NCBI GenBank assembly: GCA_013398275.1
Contig: VZSE01009357.1
Span: 78,073-142,072, forward strand
Length of the DNA: 64,000 bases
Direction: 5' to 3'
Origin: Promerops cafer
Lineage: Eukaryota; Chordata; Aves; Passeriformes; Nectariniidae
Within the stretch, counting starts at the first letter, position 1, and each line of letters begins with the position of its first letter. Position numbers and translations under genes: made by a program. This document shows positions 8,679 through 19,300 of the stretch, piece by piece. The notes beneath the pieces were generated by a model. That model searched no databases, had not been told where the DNA came from, and worked only from the letters and a program-made list of their open reading frames with translations.

Positions 8679-10297
8679 GTGAGCAGCACTCGGCCCTGCG
8701 CGCGGGGTTTGGCGCGGCAAAATGGCGGGATGCGGTCGGGCCTCTTGCGCTGTCGCCCCGGGAGCTGCCGCCGGAGCTTCCCCGGGTGCGGGGGCAGACA
8801 GAGGGGCTGAGCTTCGGGGGCGGCCTTGCTACGGGGGCGGCCGTGCTGCAGGAGAGAAGGCCCGTGGCTCTCACAGCCAGGGCGAGCTGGCACGAACGGC
8901 CTTGAACCCCTCGGGTGTCGTTGGCAGCACAGGTCATGCTGGCCCTGTGTGCAGGGCAGGTGGCTGGCGCGGACAGCGGGGCCGGTGCTAACGCGGTCAT
9001 CCTGCAGGTCCAGCATCGCCCCACCAGCATCGAGTGGGACGGCTGCGATCCCCAGAAGCTTTACACGCTGGTCCTCACAGACCCTGATGCGCCCAGTCGG
9101 AAGGACCCAAAGTTCAGGTAACGGTGATGGACAGCTCCGTGTACTGCGTGGGGAAGAAGGAGCATCTCTCTTGGGCTGGGCAGAGGCTTAAGGAGGAGGT
9201 GGGACTGTGTGCTGCCTAAGGTGCAGCTGTGGGGCTGTGGTTTGTCATAGAAACCGTGTCCTTGTATCTCTCCTTGAGCCAGGGACGGCATGGGGAGGAG
9301 CAGCTGCTTTTATCAGGGGTGTTCGAAGGTCTCTTGTAGCTGGAGCAGCACAGCATTTATTGCTTGTTCTAATTTAGCACAAATGTGAGCTGGAATTAGG
9401 TCTTTGCTGGTGGCAGAATCTTAAATCTGGGACCAGCTCACCTTCCTCAAGGCAGCCTCAGCAGTGTGTGGAATACCCACTCTCAGAGGTCAGGCTGTGG
9501 GTTTCCTGCAGCCGTGTGGAGCTGGTTTTGGCAGGCTGTGCATCCCGACGAAGCAGTGCCTGCTCTGGGACTGGTGCTCTTCGGGTTTGGCAAAGCAGGA
9601 GTGGCAGCTGTGTGTCTACCCCGTGCTGACAGCCTCGTGGAAAAGCAGCGGCTTGGAGTGACAAAGGGTCTCCCTATCTGCAGCTCTGCCAGTTAGACTG
9701 CCCTTTGCCTTCTGCTTTCAGGGAGTGGCATCACTTCCTGGTGACCAACATGAAAGGCAACAACGTGGGCAGCGGGACCGTGCTGTCAGATTACGTTGGC
9801 TCCGGGCCTCCCAAGGGAACAGGTCGGTACCTGCAGCAGTTCCCACGAGCTGCTGCACGGATCACACCCAGTGCAGAAGGGTGGGGGGCAGGCCTGCAGG
9901 AAACTGCCCGTGGAAACGATCCATGCGGGATTGCTGGGGGCTGCACGTAGCCACAGCCAGCACGAGCAGGGATCAAGCCTATCTAGTGCCTCTTCCCTAA
10001 GCTGCCCTAAGCTCCATCATCCCGAGCCAGCTGCGGGGGTCACCTGGAGCGCAGGCGGTGACGCTGTCCCTCCCCGCAGGGCTGCACCGCTACGTGTGGC
10101 TGGTGTACGAGCAGCCCCAGCAGCTGGCCTGCAACGAGCCCGTCCTGTCCAACCGCTCCGGGGACAAGCGCGGCAAGTTCAAGGTGGCCGCCTTCCGCAG
10201 CAAGTACGGGCTGGGGGCGCCGGTGGCGGGCACCTGCTACCAGGCCGAGTGGGATGACTACGTGCCCAAGCTCTACGAGCAGCTCTCGGGGAAGTAG
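8544..10297 (+). CDS. PEBP1: PEBP1, phosphatidylethanolamine-binding protein 1 / Raf kinase inhibitor protein (4 exons, 187 aa, complete)
   Basis: This cytosolic PEBP-family protein binds anionic phospholipid head groups, restrains Raf-1/MEK signalling and, when phosphorylated, GRK2. Exons 8544-8678, 9008-9117, 9722-9822 and 10080-10297 join in frame to 187 residues, the same length as the human protein and without gaps by position. Visible motifs are the family signature LTDPDAPSR (Asp70), EWHHF (His86), GLHRYVW (His118) and the C-terminal YQAEWDDYVPKLYEQLSGK. The N-terminal segment PVDLSKWDGPL corresponds to the HCNP peptide. The ATG has G at -3 (gtcgccATG). Residue 153, a protein kinase C target Ser in mammals, is Ala here (KVAAFRS). 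The gene is driven from the divergent promoter and converges on TAOK3. Confidence 0.98.
8719..8729 (+). promoter_or_regulatory. PEBP1: YY1-type motif (AAAATGGCGGG) in PEBP1 intron 1
   Basis: This motif is oriented with PEBP1, about 40 bp after exon 1 and inside the CpG island. It mirrors the two motifs on the VSIG10 side. Confidence 0.5.
9008..9117 (+). CDS. PEBP1: PEBP1 coding exon 2 (residues 46-82)
   Basis: Carries the ligand-pocket signature LTDPDAPSRKDP with Asp70. The acceptor is tcctgcag and the donor GTAACG. Confidence 0.97.
9722..9822 (+). CDS. PEBP1: PEBP1 coding exon 3 (residues 82-116)
   Basis: Contains EWHHFLVTNMKGNN and GSGPPKGTG, the second half of the binding pocket (His86). 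The acceptor is ctttcag and the donor GTCGGT. Confidence 0.97.
10080..10297 (+). CDS. PEBP1: PEBP1 coding exon 4 (residues 116-187, stop)
   Basis: Encodes GLHRYVWLVYEQP, the loop with Ala153, and the conserved C-terminal helix, ending in TAG. Confidence 0.97.
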
Positions 10298-10893
10298 GAC
10301 CAGGGCCCGTGGGGCACTGCAGCACCCGTGGGTGGGGCTGGGCACGGCGCTGTAGTTGTGTTTTGTTAACGAGTTGAACCCAACTGTCCCGCTCTGGCTG
10401 CTGGCAATGTCACTGTCACTGTCCCTGCTCCGTGTCCCTGTGTTCAGGCCTGTGCTGATGCTCGTGGTATCCTAGCTAGAGAGCTGCTGATGGGTGTCTC
10501 TGGAAGGGCCACTGCCTCCAAACTGACCTGCTTAAGGGAATCGAAAGCTTTTGTGAATCAGTGTCAATTCAGGGGTCTCTGTTGTCTTGGGATGGCTTGA
10601 GGTGGCAGGGGTGTGGGTACACAACCACTCTGGGGTGGGTGCTGGCTGTGGAGACTCCCTTTTCCAGGAGAGGAGAGGGCAGTCAAAGGGAAACTTCCTC
10701 CCCTTTCTTTTTCTTTCCCCCCTCCTACATTTGGCCCGTGCCTTTACATCGCCACTACAGTAGTGAAGGTGCAGCTCAGGGGGGAGGAAGGAGCTGGCCT
10801 AGAGCACTTCTTTCTGTTCTCTGCTGCCACTCAAAGTTGAGACCACTTTGTTTTGTTCAGTCCTGTGGTAACCTGCCCTGTGCTCACAGTGCA

Positions 10894-10899
10894 ATTAAA
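10894..10899 (+). terminator. PEBP1: PEBP1 poly(A) signal (ATTAAA)
   Basis: ATTAAA is followed about 20 nt later by a GT-rich element (ggtgtgcttggttg). It implies a 3' UTR of about 615 nt, with cleavage near 10,915. Confidence 0.75.
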
Positions 10900-10919
10900 G
10901 ACTTCCCAAGGTACCTGGT

Positions 10920-11875
10920 GTGCTTGGTTGTCTTCTTGTGGGGGGGCGAGGGCAGTGCTGGGGGAGCAGTGGGGTGGTGGTGTGTTCCTGGGATGAGGCT
11001 GGACCCTGTGCCCGTGGCTCTGTATTCCTGGGACTCACTGAAGCTGGAGGGACACAGCTCAAAGCCATCACGTCTTTTTGTCTTAAAAACCTTCCCACCC
11101 TTCAGTTCCTTCCCAAGGGATCTCCCCACACTCCCAGACCCGTGGAGGCTCCTCCTTCCCTCCACAGGAGCCCCACATCCCCACAGCAGCTCTGACACCC
11201 CAACAGTCAGTCTGGGCACCACCAGCTTTACAGACCTGAAGCCACTTCCCAGCCCAGCTGCAGGTGCCAGGTGCTTCCTGCTGCTCCAGCAGCTTTGCAG
11301 TGAGGCCTGGGGGTGTCTCCTAAGTGCCTAGAGCAGAAATGAGCCTTTGGTAGAGCCTCATAGCTATAAAAAGGTAAAAAAAGGTGAAACCAGTGCAATT
11401 CAACTTCATGGAATCAGAAGCCTTCCCCCTTTTTTCCAAGCTGCTGTATCAAAGCTCTGCAGTGACATGGTCTGACAAACAAGAATCAGCAGCATCCCTG
11501 TGAAAATTGGGGATTCCAGAACTCAGGTGGATGGTGCTGCCCCAGGGCAGTTTTATCAGCCCAGCAATTAAAACATTTAAACAGGATCTGTGGTTTTCCA
11601 GGAAAACAGCCCCAGCTACTCCAGACCAAGGCCCACCAGAGTTCAGGTTGGAGCAGTGCTCTCAAGGCTGATCCATCCTGGGACTGCTCGGGCTGGGAGA
11701 AGGACATAAAAAAAAATTAAAATTCCATTACCCTAAAAACGTTCACTGTCAGGAACCCAAGCCCTGAGGTTCCTCCAGCCCCAGGCTGAGGGCCACCTGT
11801 GGAATGTGTCCCCTCCCTGTCCCCACCTTGCACCTGTGCTGGGTCACGAGCCACCCCTCCCACAATGACACAGCC
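10920..11875. other. convergent intergenic gap PEBP1 / TAOK3
   Basis: Just under 1 kb separates the two 3' ends. It is unique sequence of average composition with no conserved frame, repeat or RNA gene that I recognise. Confidence 0.6.
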
Positions 11876-11894
11876 AGGCATTGTGATGAACACT

Positions 11895-11900
11895 TTTATT
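11895..11900 (-). terminator. TAOK3: TAOK3 distal poly(A) signal (AATAAA)
   Basis: AATAAA on the minus strand has a downstream TGTTCATCACAATG stretch. It would set the TAOK3 3' end near 11,880. Confidence 0.7.
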
Positions 11901-12664
11901 TACAAATATAATTAAAAGCTCTGACAGTTATTCATGCTCTTCCCTGGAACCTGAAAAATGTTTTTGTTGTTTTGTTGGTTTTTTTGTCCTTTTTTTTTTG
12001 TTGGTTTTTTTTTTAAAGTGCATGCAAAAGAAGTAAAGCCTTTTTTTTTTCTCTTTTTATTGTAAGAAAATACACAGTTTGAAAGTGTGAATAATGCAAT
12101 ATTTATGACCAAGATTATGGGGTTGGGGGTGGACTTGGGGGAGGAACAAAAAAAAACCCCCAAAAACAAATAGAAGAAAAACTGAAAAGGGCTGGGATGA
12201 TCTAACAGACAGTGTTGAGCTCCAGAACGGAACTGGGGAGTGGGAGGTGGCTGGAGCAGGAAGGGAGGGGGGGAAAGAAGTAAAAAAATTTTTGATCAGA
12301 GAAACAGTTAAAATACAATATGAAAATAAGTAAAAGCTCTCCTTAAATTCCTTCTATACACAAAATACACAATTTGACAAAGCCCAATTTGTGCTACTGG
12401 GATCCTGTGGGCTCATTTAAGTGTATTCACATTCTCTGCGACAGCAGAAAATGATTTATGATACAATCAAGAATATGCCCAGGGGCCAGGGCTCGTCCCT
12501 GCTGCCCCTGGCATGGTTCTCCTAAAAATCACCATGTCGTCGCCCGCCCCTCCCCACCCCCAAAAAAGTAATAATATGTCACCACTGATATGTACAGCAC
12601 GATTAAGTTTTTTTTTCTTCTGTAAAATGTATCAAATTTTTTTTTCAATCTTTAATAAAATTTT

Positions 12665-12670
12665 TTTATT
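12665..12670 (-). terminator. TAOK3: candidate proximal TAOK3 poly(A) signal (AATAAA)
   Basis: AATAAA lies in the AU-rich part of the 3' UTR. Its use would shorten the UTR to about 580 nt. Because the surroundings are low-complexity A/T, chance occurrence is likely. Confidence 0.3.
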
Positions 12671-13227
12671 ATTATTTAATTATTCCTGATGAATAAATAC
12701 CAAAAAAATAAAAATAAAATAAAATTATGCAGCAGCTAGTTAAGGTAAGGCTGCGGATTCAGTCTCTCTCCCCCTGGGATCGTAGATATCTTTTAATTAT
12801 TAATTTTTTTTTGCTTGTACTTTCATTGATTGGTGGTAAAATGAGTGATTGCTCAGAAGCAACATACATCCACTTGGTGGTTTTTTTTTTTTATGTTGTT
12901 TTTTTTTTTTTTTTTCCATTAAAACTGTCTCCAAAGTTTTCACTGAAACATTTTTAATCATTGCACAGAGACATCAATACTGTGACATACTATGGAAAAG
13001 ACTGCCAGGAGCTGTCCTGCGCCGGGACGTGACGGGGGAAAGGGGCCCCTGATGGATAAGAATATACAGGCACTGGTCCGACACGATGTCAGTAAGAGAG
13101 ACAGAAAGAGAGAGAGCACGCCCGTCAACATGGGGAATGTTGGGTTTGCAAGTTTTATCCTTACTTTGTTTGCTTTTTGTGGTTTTTGTTTGTTTTTGTT
13201 TTTTTTAAATGGCAAAGAAATTTAACC

Positions 13228-13389
13228 TCATCTATAGTCCTCCTTGGGATATTCTAATGTGACCAAATTCCCAAAGCCCATCCGCAGGCTCTCCATGTCA
13301 AACGTCTCAATCTCTCGCTCCTGCCTTTCCAACAGAAACTTGATCCTCTCGCTGCGTTCCTTCTGGAGGGCGGCGAGCTCCTCTTCGAT
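13228..13389 (-). CDS. TAOK3: TAOK3 coding exon 19 (residues 846-898, stop)
   Basis: Final coiled-coil turns (FLLERQEREIETF) and the TAOK3-specific C-terminus ending PKEDYR. The acceptor is tcgttgcag. Confidence 0.96.
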   Translation of the reverse strand: MEEELAALQKERSERIKFLLERQEREIETFDMESLRMGFGNLVTLEYPKEDYR

Positions 13390-16300
13390 CTGCAACGAGC
13401 ACAGTGAGCAGCCCCCCAGCACAGCTGCACCCTGCCCCGTGTCCCCAGGTCCCCTCTGAACCTACCTTCTGTTCCAGGTGCGCCCTGCGCAGCGACACCC
13501 GTTGCTCCAGCTTCTGGAGTTCCCTTTCGTGCTGTGCTTCTGTCTGCATCTTAATTTTGCTCTGGTACGCGTTGAGCAGCTCCATCTCCTGCTGGAGTTG
13601 CAGTCTCAGGGCTTGGCATTCTGCTTCCTGGGCCTCGTCCAGCCGGAGCTGTGAGAGCATTGGGAAAGCAACACTCAAACCCCCGCTGGGAATTCCTCTG
13701 CTCCCACACAAGTCACACACCACTCTTTCTTCCCAAAGCCACTGGTGTTGGTGGCAGAGGGAGAAAGCAGGAAAGGCTTCACGAACAGCAGCAGCTCTGC
13801 TCACACTGAGGCAGAGCCTCAGAAGATCCAGTCCTAAACCCCAGCACAGCGAGGGGAGCAGGGCAAGGACGCGTGTTCCGCAGGACACTTACTCCGAGAG
13901 GGAAAGTGCCACCTGATGTGTTATTTAAACAGCTTTTATAATTCAGTGGCTGCAGAAGTCCCCCCCCAGGGTGCTGCCAGGCCCCCGAGCCCCCTGCACG
14001 TACCGCCTGCGAGGCCATCATCTCATTGATGCTCTGCTCGTACTGCTCGGCCAGGATGGCGAGCTTCCGTGTCTGCTCGTCCTTCAGGCTCTTCAGAATT
14101 GTCTTGTGCTCACTCTTTGGAGTTACTTCCAGCTGGTGATTCTTCAGTGCTTTGTACTGCTTAGTTTGCACTTTGCATGTGTCCTGGAACTGCTTTTTGA
14201 TCTGCATTTCCATAGCCTGCCAAGGAAGGAACGACGTGAAGAGTGCGAAAGGCTTTGGGAATGGAGGAGTCGTGGTATGTCCACATGGGTGGGGTGGTGG
14301 GAACCACAGCTCCCCTGTGCGTGCTTCCCACAGGGATTAACCACCAGCAGCAGCAGCTCAGGCCCTGCTGCAGCCTGGCCAGGGACAGCACCCACTCAGA
14401 CCAAGGCACTTCCATCCTCTGCTCCCGTTTCCTGCAGATCACCCAGCCCATCACCTGCCTCCCAACACGTATTTGCTTTTTCACAGCATCATTCTCCTTC
14501 TATGTCCTTCCCACCTCAACCTTGCACTATGTGGAGGCTGCAGATCTGAGAACTAGCAAGGGTATGACAGAGTGACAGCAATGTGCCCTCTATCTGGTGA
14601 CCAGTGACCCCAGGGAATGGCTGGAGCTGTGTCAGGGAGGTTGAGGCTGGGTATCAGGAAAGGTTCTTCCCTCAGAGGGTGCTGGGCACTGCCCAGGCTC
14701 CCCAGGGAATGGGCACGGCCCCGAGGCTGCCAGAGCTCCAGGGGCATTTGGACACGGCTCCCAGGGACAGGGTGGGGTTGTTGGGGTGTCTCTGCAGGGC
14801 CGGGATTTGGACTCGATGATCCCCGTGGGGCCCTTCCAGCTCAGGATATTCTGTGACACTGGGAGGAGGAACATGCCTCTACCACAGAGAGCAGCTCAGA
14901 GGTCTGTAACCACACTGAGGTGTGCACAGAGCTCAGCACACACTCAGAGTGCTCTGTGTTCTCTCTGGACTCTGAAAGCACCACCAACCCCCTCTCCTCA
15001 TCATTCTAAGCTGACACCAGCGAGGGCCTGAACAACACACAGCTTGTCACAAACAAGTTCTGTAACACTTTGCTTAGAACTGGACTATGTTACCCAACGG
15101 CCTCAATTAGCACAGCACTGCAAAAACCCTCTCTGAGCTCTGGGCTATCCCAGCCCACAACTTCCCTTATCCGGAGCTGCTCTGTGCAAAGGGAGGGGGT
15201 GCTAGGGAGAGCACGGGGTGTGGAGAGCAGTGGTCCCACTGCTGCATGGAGGAGGACAGGGGCTGGAGGAGGAGGAAGGAAAGCTTGCAGCACCTTCAGG
15301 TTCTTTGGTTGCTGCCGGAGCTCCATGAAATGCTTCCTGTGCAGCTCCCGCTCGCGCCGCTTGTTGTACTCCAGCTGGTTCTCGAGCTCAGTCTGGTGCT
15401 GCAGCCGGATGAGGTCCATGCGCAGCTTCTGCAGCGTGTGCAGCTGCCGGTACTCCAGCTCCCGCGTGGACTCGTCGTGCCGGATCAGCATCGCGTGCTC
15501 CATCTCCTTCTGCGTCCGCTTCTTGTTCAGCTCCTGCGCACACACACACAGCTGAGCGGGAGCCCCGGCGGCAGGCCCAGCGTCCTGCTCACGGCCCTGC
15601 GCCACAGCAGGGACTGCACTGTCATGGGCAAACAAACCCAGCAGCACCATGGGCGTGCCACGAGTGGCCACCTAGTGACCGACCACCCATCCGACCAACC
15701 GTCCATCCATCCGTCCGTTCGTCCATCCGACCAACCGTCCATCCATCCGTCCGTTCGTCCATCCGACCATCCATCCATCCATCCGTCCCTCCATTCATCC
15801 ATCCGACCATCCATCCATCCATCCGTCCAACCATCCAACCATGCATCCGACCGTCCGTCCATCCATCCGTCCATCCATCCGTCCATCCCTCCCTCCCTCC
15901 CCTCCATCCATCCATGCCATCCATCCATCCCTCCATCCCATTTATCCCTCCCTCCCCTGCTCCTCTGGCAGCTCTGGGATGGCCCCAGAAGTCCCCAGCA
16001 GGTGGCACCAGGACCCCACACAAGCCCTCGGTGCCTGCAGAAACTCGCAGCAGCTTTCAATGAACACATCCCAGGGTGCTCAGGGCTGGGGTGACACAAT
16101 CGGGGCTCTTGTCTGGTGTAAATTCCCCTGTGTCCCTGGTGGCCTACTGGGAATGAGCTCCCCCCTCATCACCTGCACAGAGTGGCCAAAGCAGAGGTCA
16201 ATGGCTCTAACACCACCTCCTGAGAAAATGAATTGTCCAGGTGGGATTTGGCCCAAGGTGCAGCTCGTTTTTAAAATGAGGCTGGAGCCCGAGGCTCAGA

Positions 16301-19300
16301 GGGTTTTGCAGTGTTCACCAAGAGCTCCTGCACAGGGTGTCCACAGTCCAGGACAACCTTCCCCAGCTGCAAGCCCAGGAAGGGGAAGGCACCAGCTCCC
16401 TCCCGGATTACTGCAAATATTTGTGTCTCAAGGCGTCAGCCACATCCAGTGCAGCACGGAGCTGACTCCAGCTGTACCCCTTCACAGACGGTGCTGGTGC
16501 ATCCCTGAGCCAGGCTCAGGTTACAGCCTCAGCGCTGAGCTCCGTGCTGCATCAGCCAGGCACAGCAGGGCTGCCCCGCCCCACACCGTGCCCAGCCCGG
16601 GGACGTGCCTGGTTAAGCCTCAGCCTAACCAGTTTCTGCAGGAGAAGCAAAAAAATGTCATTATTCTGAGCTGCTGCTCACATGTGGTAATCCTGTTGTA
16701 ACTCTCAACAGGAGCACCTGCAAACTTCAGCCCCTGTGGCTGCTACACCTGGGACAGGTTTGAGCTGAGAGGATGGGGAAGGAAACAGGGCCAGGGTTTC
16801 CCTCTGCCCTCTTGGCCCTAAGGGTGTAGCACGTGTTTCCATCTAAGCAAAACTCGACCCCTGACAGCCAAGATTAAAATTCACTTGTACTGGAGTGCCA
16901 AAATGACTTCCCACTGGCACAAAGGCAGGTGGGGCACTGACCAGGCAGGGAGCTGTGCACACCTGCCTTCATCCCAGGATAGCTCATCCAGCCTCTCCCA
17001 AGCTCATTCCACACCTGATTTCAGTTCACACAGCATAAACACACACAGTCATTCTACTTCCCTCAAACACTTTCCCATTTGCACAAAAACAACATCTGTG
17101 GTTAGTTAAAATATGGAAAACACATTTTGAAAGTGTTATTTGCTTCAAGTGATCCAAGTAGTTACTACTGGCACATTTGAATTAGTAGGGATGTAATTTT
17201 CAGGGAATAAAACCTCAGATCATTCTGAAAATGAGATCTCTCATAAGAGCTTAAATGCAGGAGGTCAGAGGTGTGTGCCTGGTTAAATGCCATGCTTAGG
17301 TAACTGAACTCTGTTCTCATCCCTGCCACAGAACTGACATGCTGTGTGTGATAAGGGTGCTCAAATCTGAATTTCTGGAGTCAGTAATTTTCAGGGTGCC
17401 TGTGTTGAGATATCTGGACCTCAGCAAAGCAGCTGAGCAGCCCCAGACACACCTGGACCCAAGGGCAGCAAAGCTCTGAACAAGTACAAAATATACTGGA
17501 AAACCTGAGGGTAGCAGGCCAGGCACAACTGGAAATTTTTGACCACTCCTCACTCAGTTTTCACTAGAACACCCTCTAATCTGACAGTCTTTATCCAAAA
17601 CTAACATCAATGAAGAATTCAGGTACTACAGTGATGGCCACAGGAACATCTCCAAGTGGAAACTCTTTCTCCCAAGTGGTGTTTGACCACAGGCAGCCTT
17701 GAGGCCAAGGGGCAAAAACCACCGAGGTGAAGCAGGATGTGAAAAGCTGCTCCTTGACAACCCATATCCCCATCCCACAGCTCTCCCTGGCCCTCCCCAC
17801 AGCCCAAACTGGGGCAGGACCCCCAAACCCAACACTCAGGAGCTGGGATGAGGCACCAGGCCCAGAGGAAGGGCCCACAGGGTGTTTCTGTCTGCAGTCA
17901 ACACTGCCATCCCTCAGCTGATCAAAGCAGCCACAGCTGCATGGAAAACCATTTCCCAGAACTTTTTTTCTTACATTTTTCTCAGCTCTGTTTAGCAACT
18001 AGAAACATGAAGACCTAACTTCAGCCAAGACACGAAGCTAAAGCAGTTAAAAAAGGCTGGGAGAGGAAGTGAGGAGTGCCATACTTCCCGAATGTTCTGC
18101 TGCTCCATCTCGTGCCTCTTGATCATCGTTTTTCTCTTGAAGAAACGGCAGTTTTTGTCGTAGTAGAGTCTCTGCTGGCTGAGAAGCTGGGCCTCCTCTT
18201 CAGCCTGTGTGTGCTGCAGGTTCTCTTTGTGTTTGGATATCCTTTCTTGCTTCTCTTTCTTGGGCGTGCTGTGGTCCTCATTCATTTCCTGCAGGGTCAA
18301 AATGAGGCTTCCCTTAGCACCACAGGGACACAGGACATGGGGGACCTTCCTGGCTCCTCCTCTGCCATTCAGTCCATGAAAGGACAACAAAATCCTAATA
18401 CAACACCAACAGAACTAGACCTATCACCTGGCCATGCTCAGCCCTGCTGCCCCTACAGCTGTACCAGGACCCACACCAAGAGCAGGAGGAAAAGTGGCCA
18501 CTGAGCTCCTTGATAATCATTTTCTCACCTTTACCTTGATGGCCAATTATTTTTGCAACGTGGTGGAGACGCTACTTAAATAATGCATCTTGGCACAGAT
18601 AAGCTACATATGAAGTTACTTGTCTTCCTAATTTATGTAAGTGATCACAGGGCTTTTAGTCAAGGGACATTGAATGGCTGCTCTGATTACTTGAAAAAAA
18701 AAAACAGATGAGGAGAAAGGGGAAGAAGAACTCTCTGTGAAGTCCCATTTTCTCTCATCACCCTTGGTTTCAAAGATTCTGCTCTACAGCAAATTGTGAA
18801 GGCACCTGTAGCCACCCTCACAAATTGTTCTGGAAATGCTGCCAGATGCTCCCAGTTCCTGAAAATTTACTTGCTGAGAATCTGAATTTGCTTCCAAGCT
18901 TGACAGTATCCCTTAAACCCCTGGGCTGACCCAGGTTTATCAAAACAAAAGACTGGTTCGTGTTCATTCCACACCCCTTCAGCCCCAAAAATGAAGGTTT
19001 CTTGCCTCTTTAATCTTTTCCTTGCAAAGCTTGTATTGTTTCTTCTGACTTTCTAAAAAGGTCGCCAGGTCTTTCTTTTGCTGAGCCAATATCTGTTGCT
19101 GGAATTTCTTTTCATCTGCTGCAGCTGCCTTTGCCTGCAATGTACAGAGAGGGGAAAAAATTAACAATTTTAAAAAAAAAAAGGTGAGTGAGCAGGTGCA
19201 GAATCCAGCACAAATCAGTGTTGTGATTTTGGTCAGTCATTTTGGTGACCGTGCTAGACAAAGCCATGAGCACCCAGCCACAGGAAAGCTGCTTGCACAG

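Larger units (their letters stand above)
11880..13227 (-). other. TAOK3: TAOK3 3' UTR (about 1.35 kb, A/T-rich)
   Basis: This stretch runs from the TAOK3 stop to the distal signal. It is markedly A/T-rich, with long homopolymer runs (for example T runs at 12,881-12,916) and an AU-rich patch at about 12,655-12,725 (mRNA UAUUUAUU). Two further AATAAA hexamers on the mRNA strand, at 12,665-12,670 and 12,056-12,061, could give shorter isoforms. Confidence 0.7.

Noticed and set aside
10561..11331. Plus-strand frame of 256 codons after the PEBP1 stop
   Set aside because: It starts within the PEBP1 3' UTR, crosses its poly(A) signal, and has no family-like motif.
15673..15958. CRISPR-like regular repeats
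   Set aside because: The units are 4-36 bp with no unique spacers, and the genome is vertebrate.
15246..16099. Overlapping plus and minus frames with Pro/Ser/His or Trp/Met/Asp repeats
   Set aside because: These are translations of the (CCAT/CCGT)n array plus antisense of TAOK3 exon 16; low complexity, no domain.
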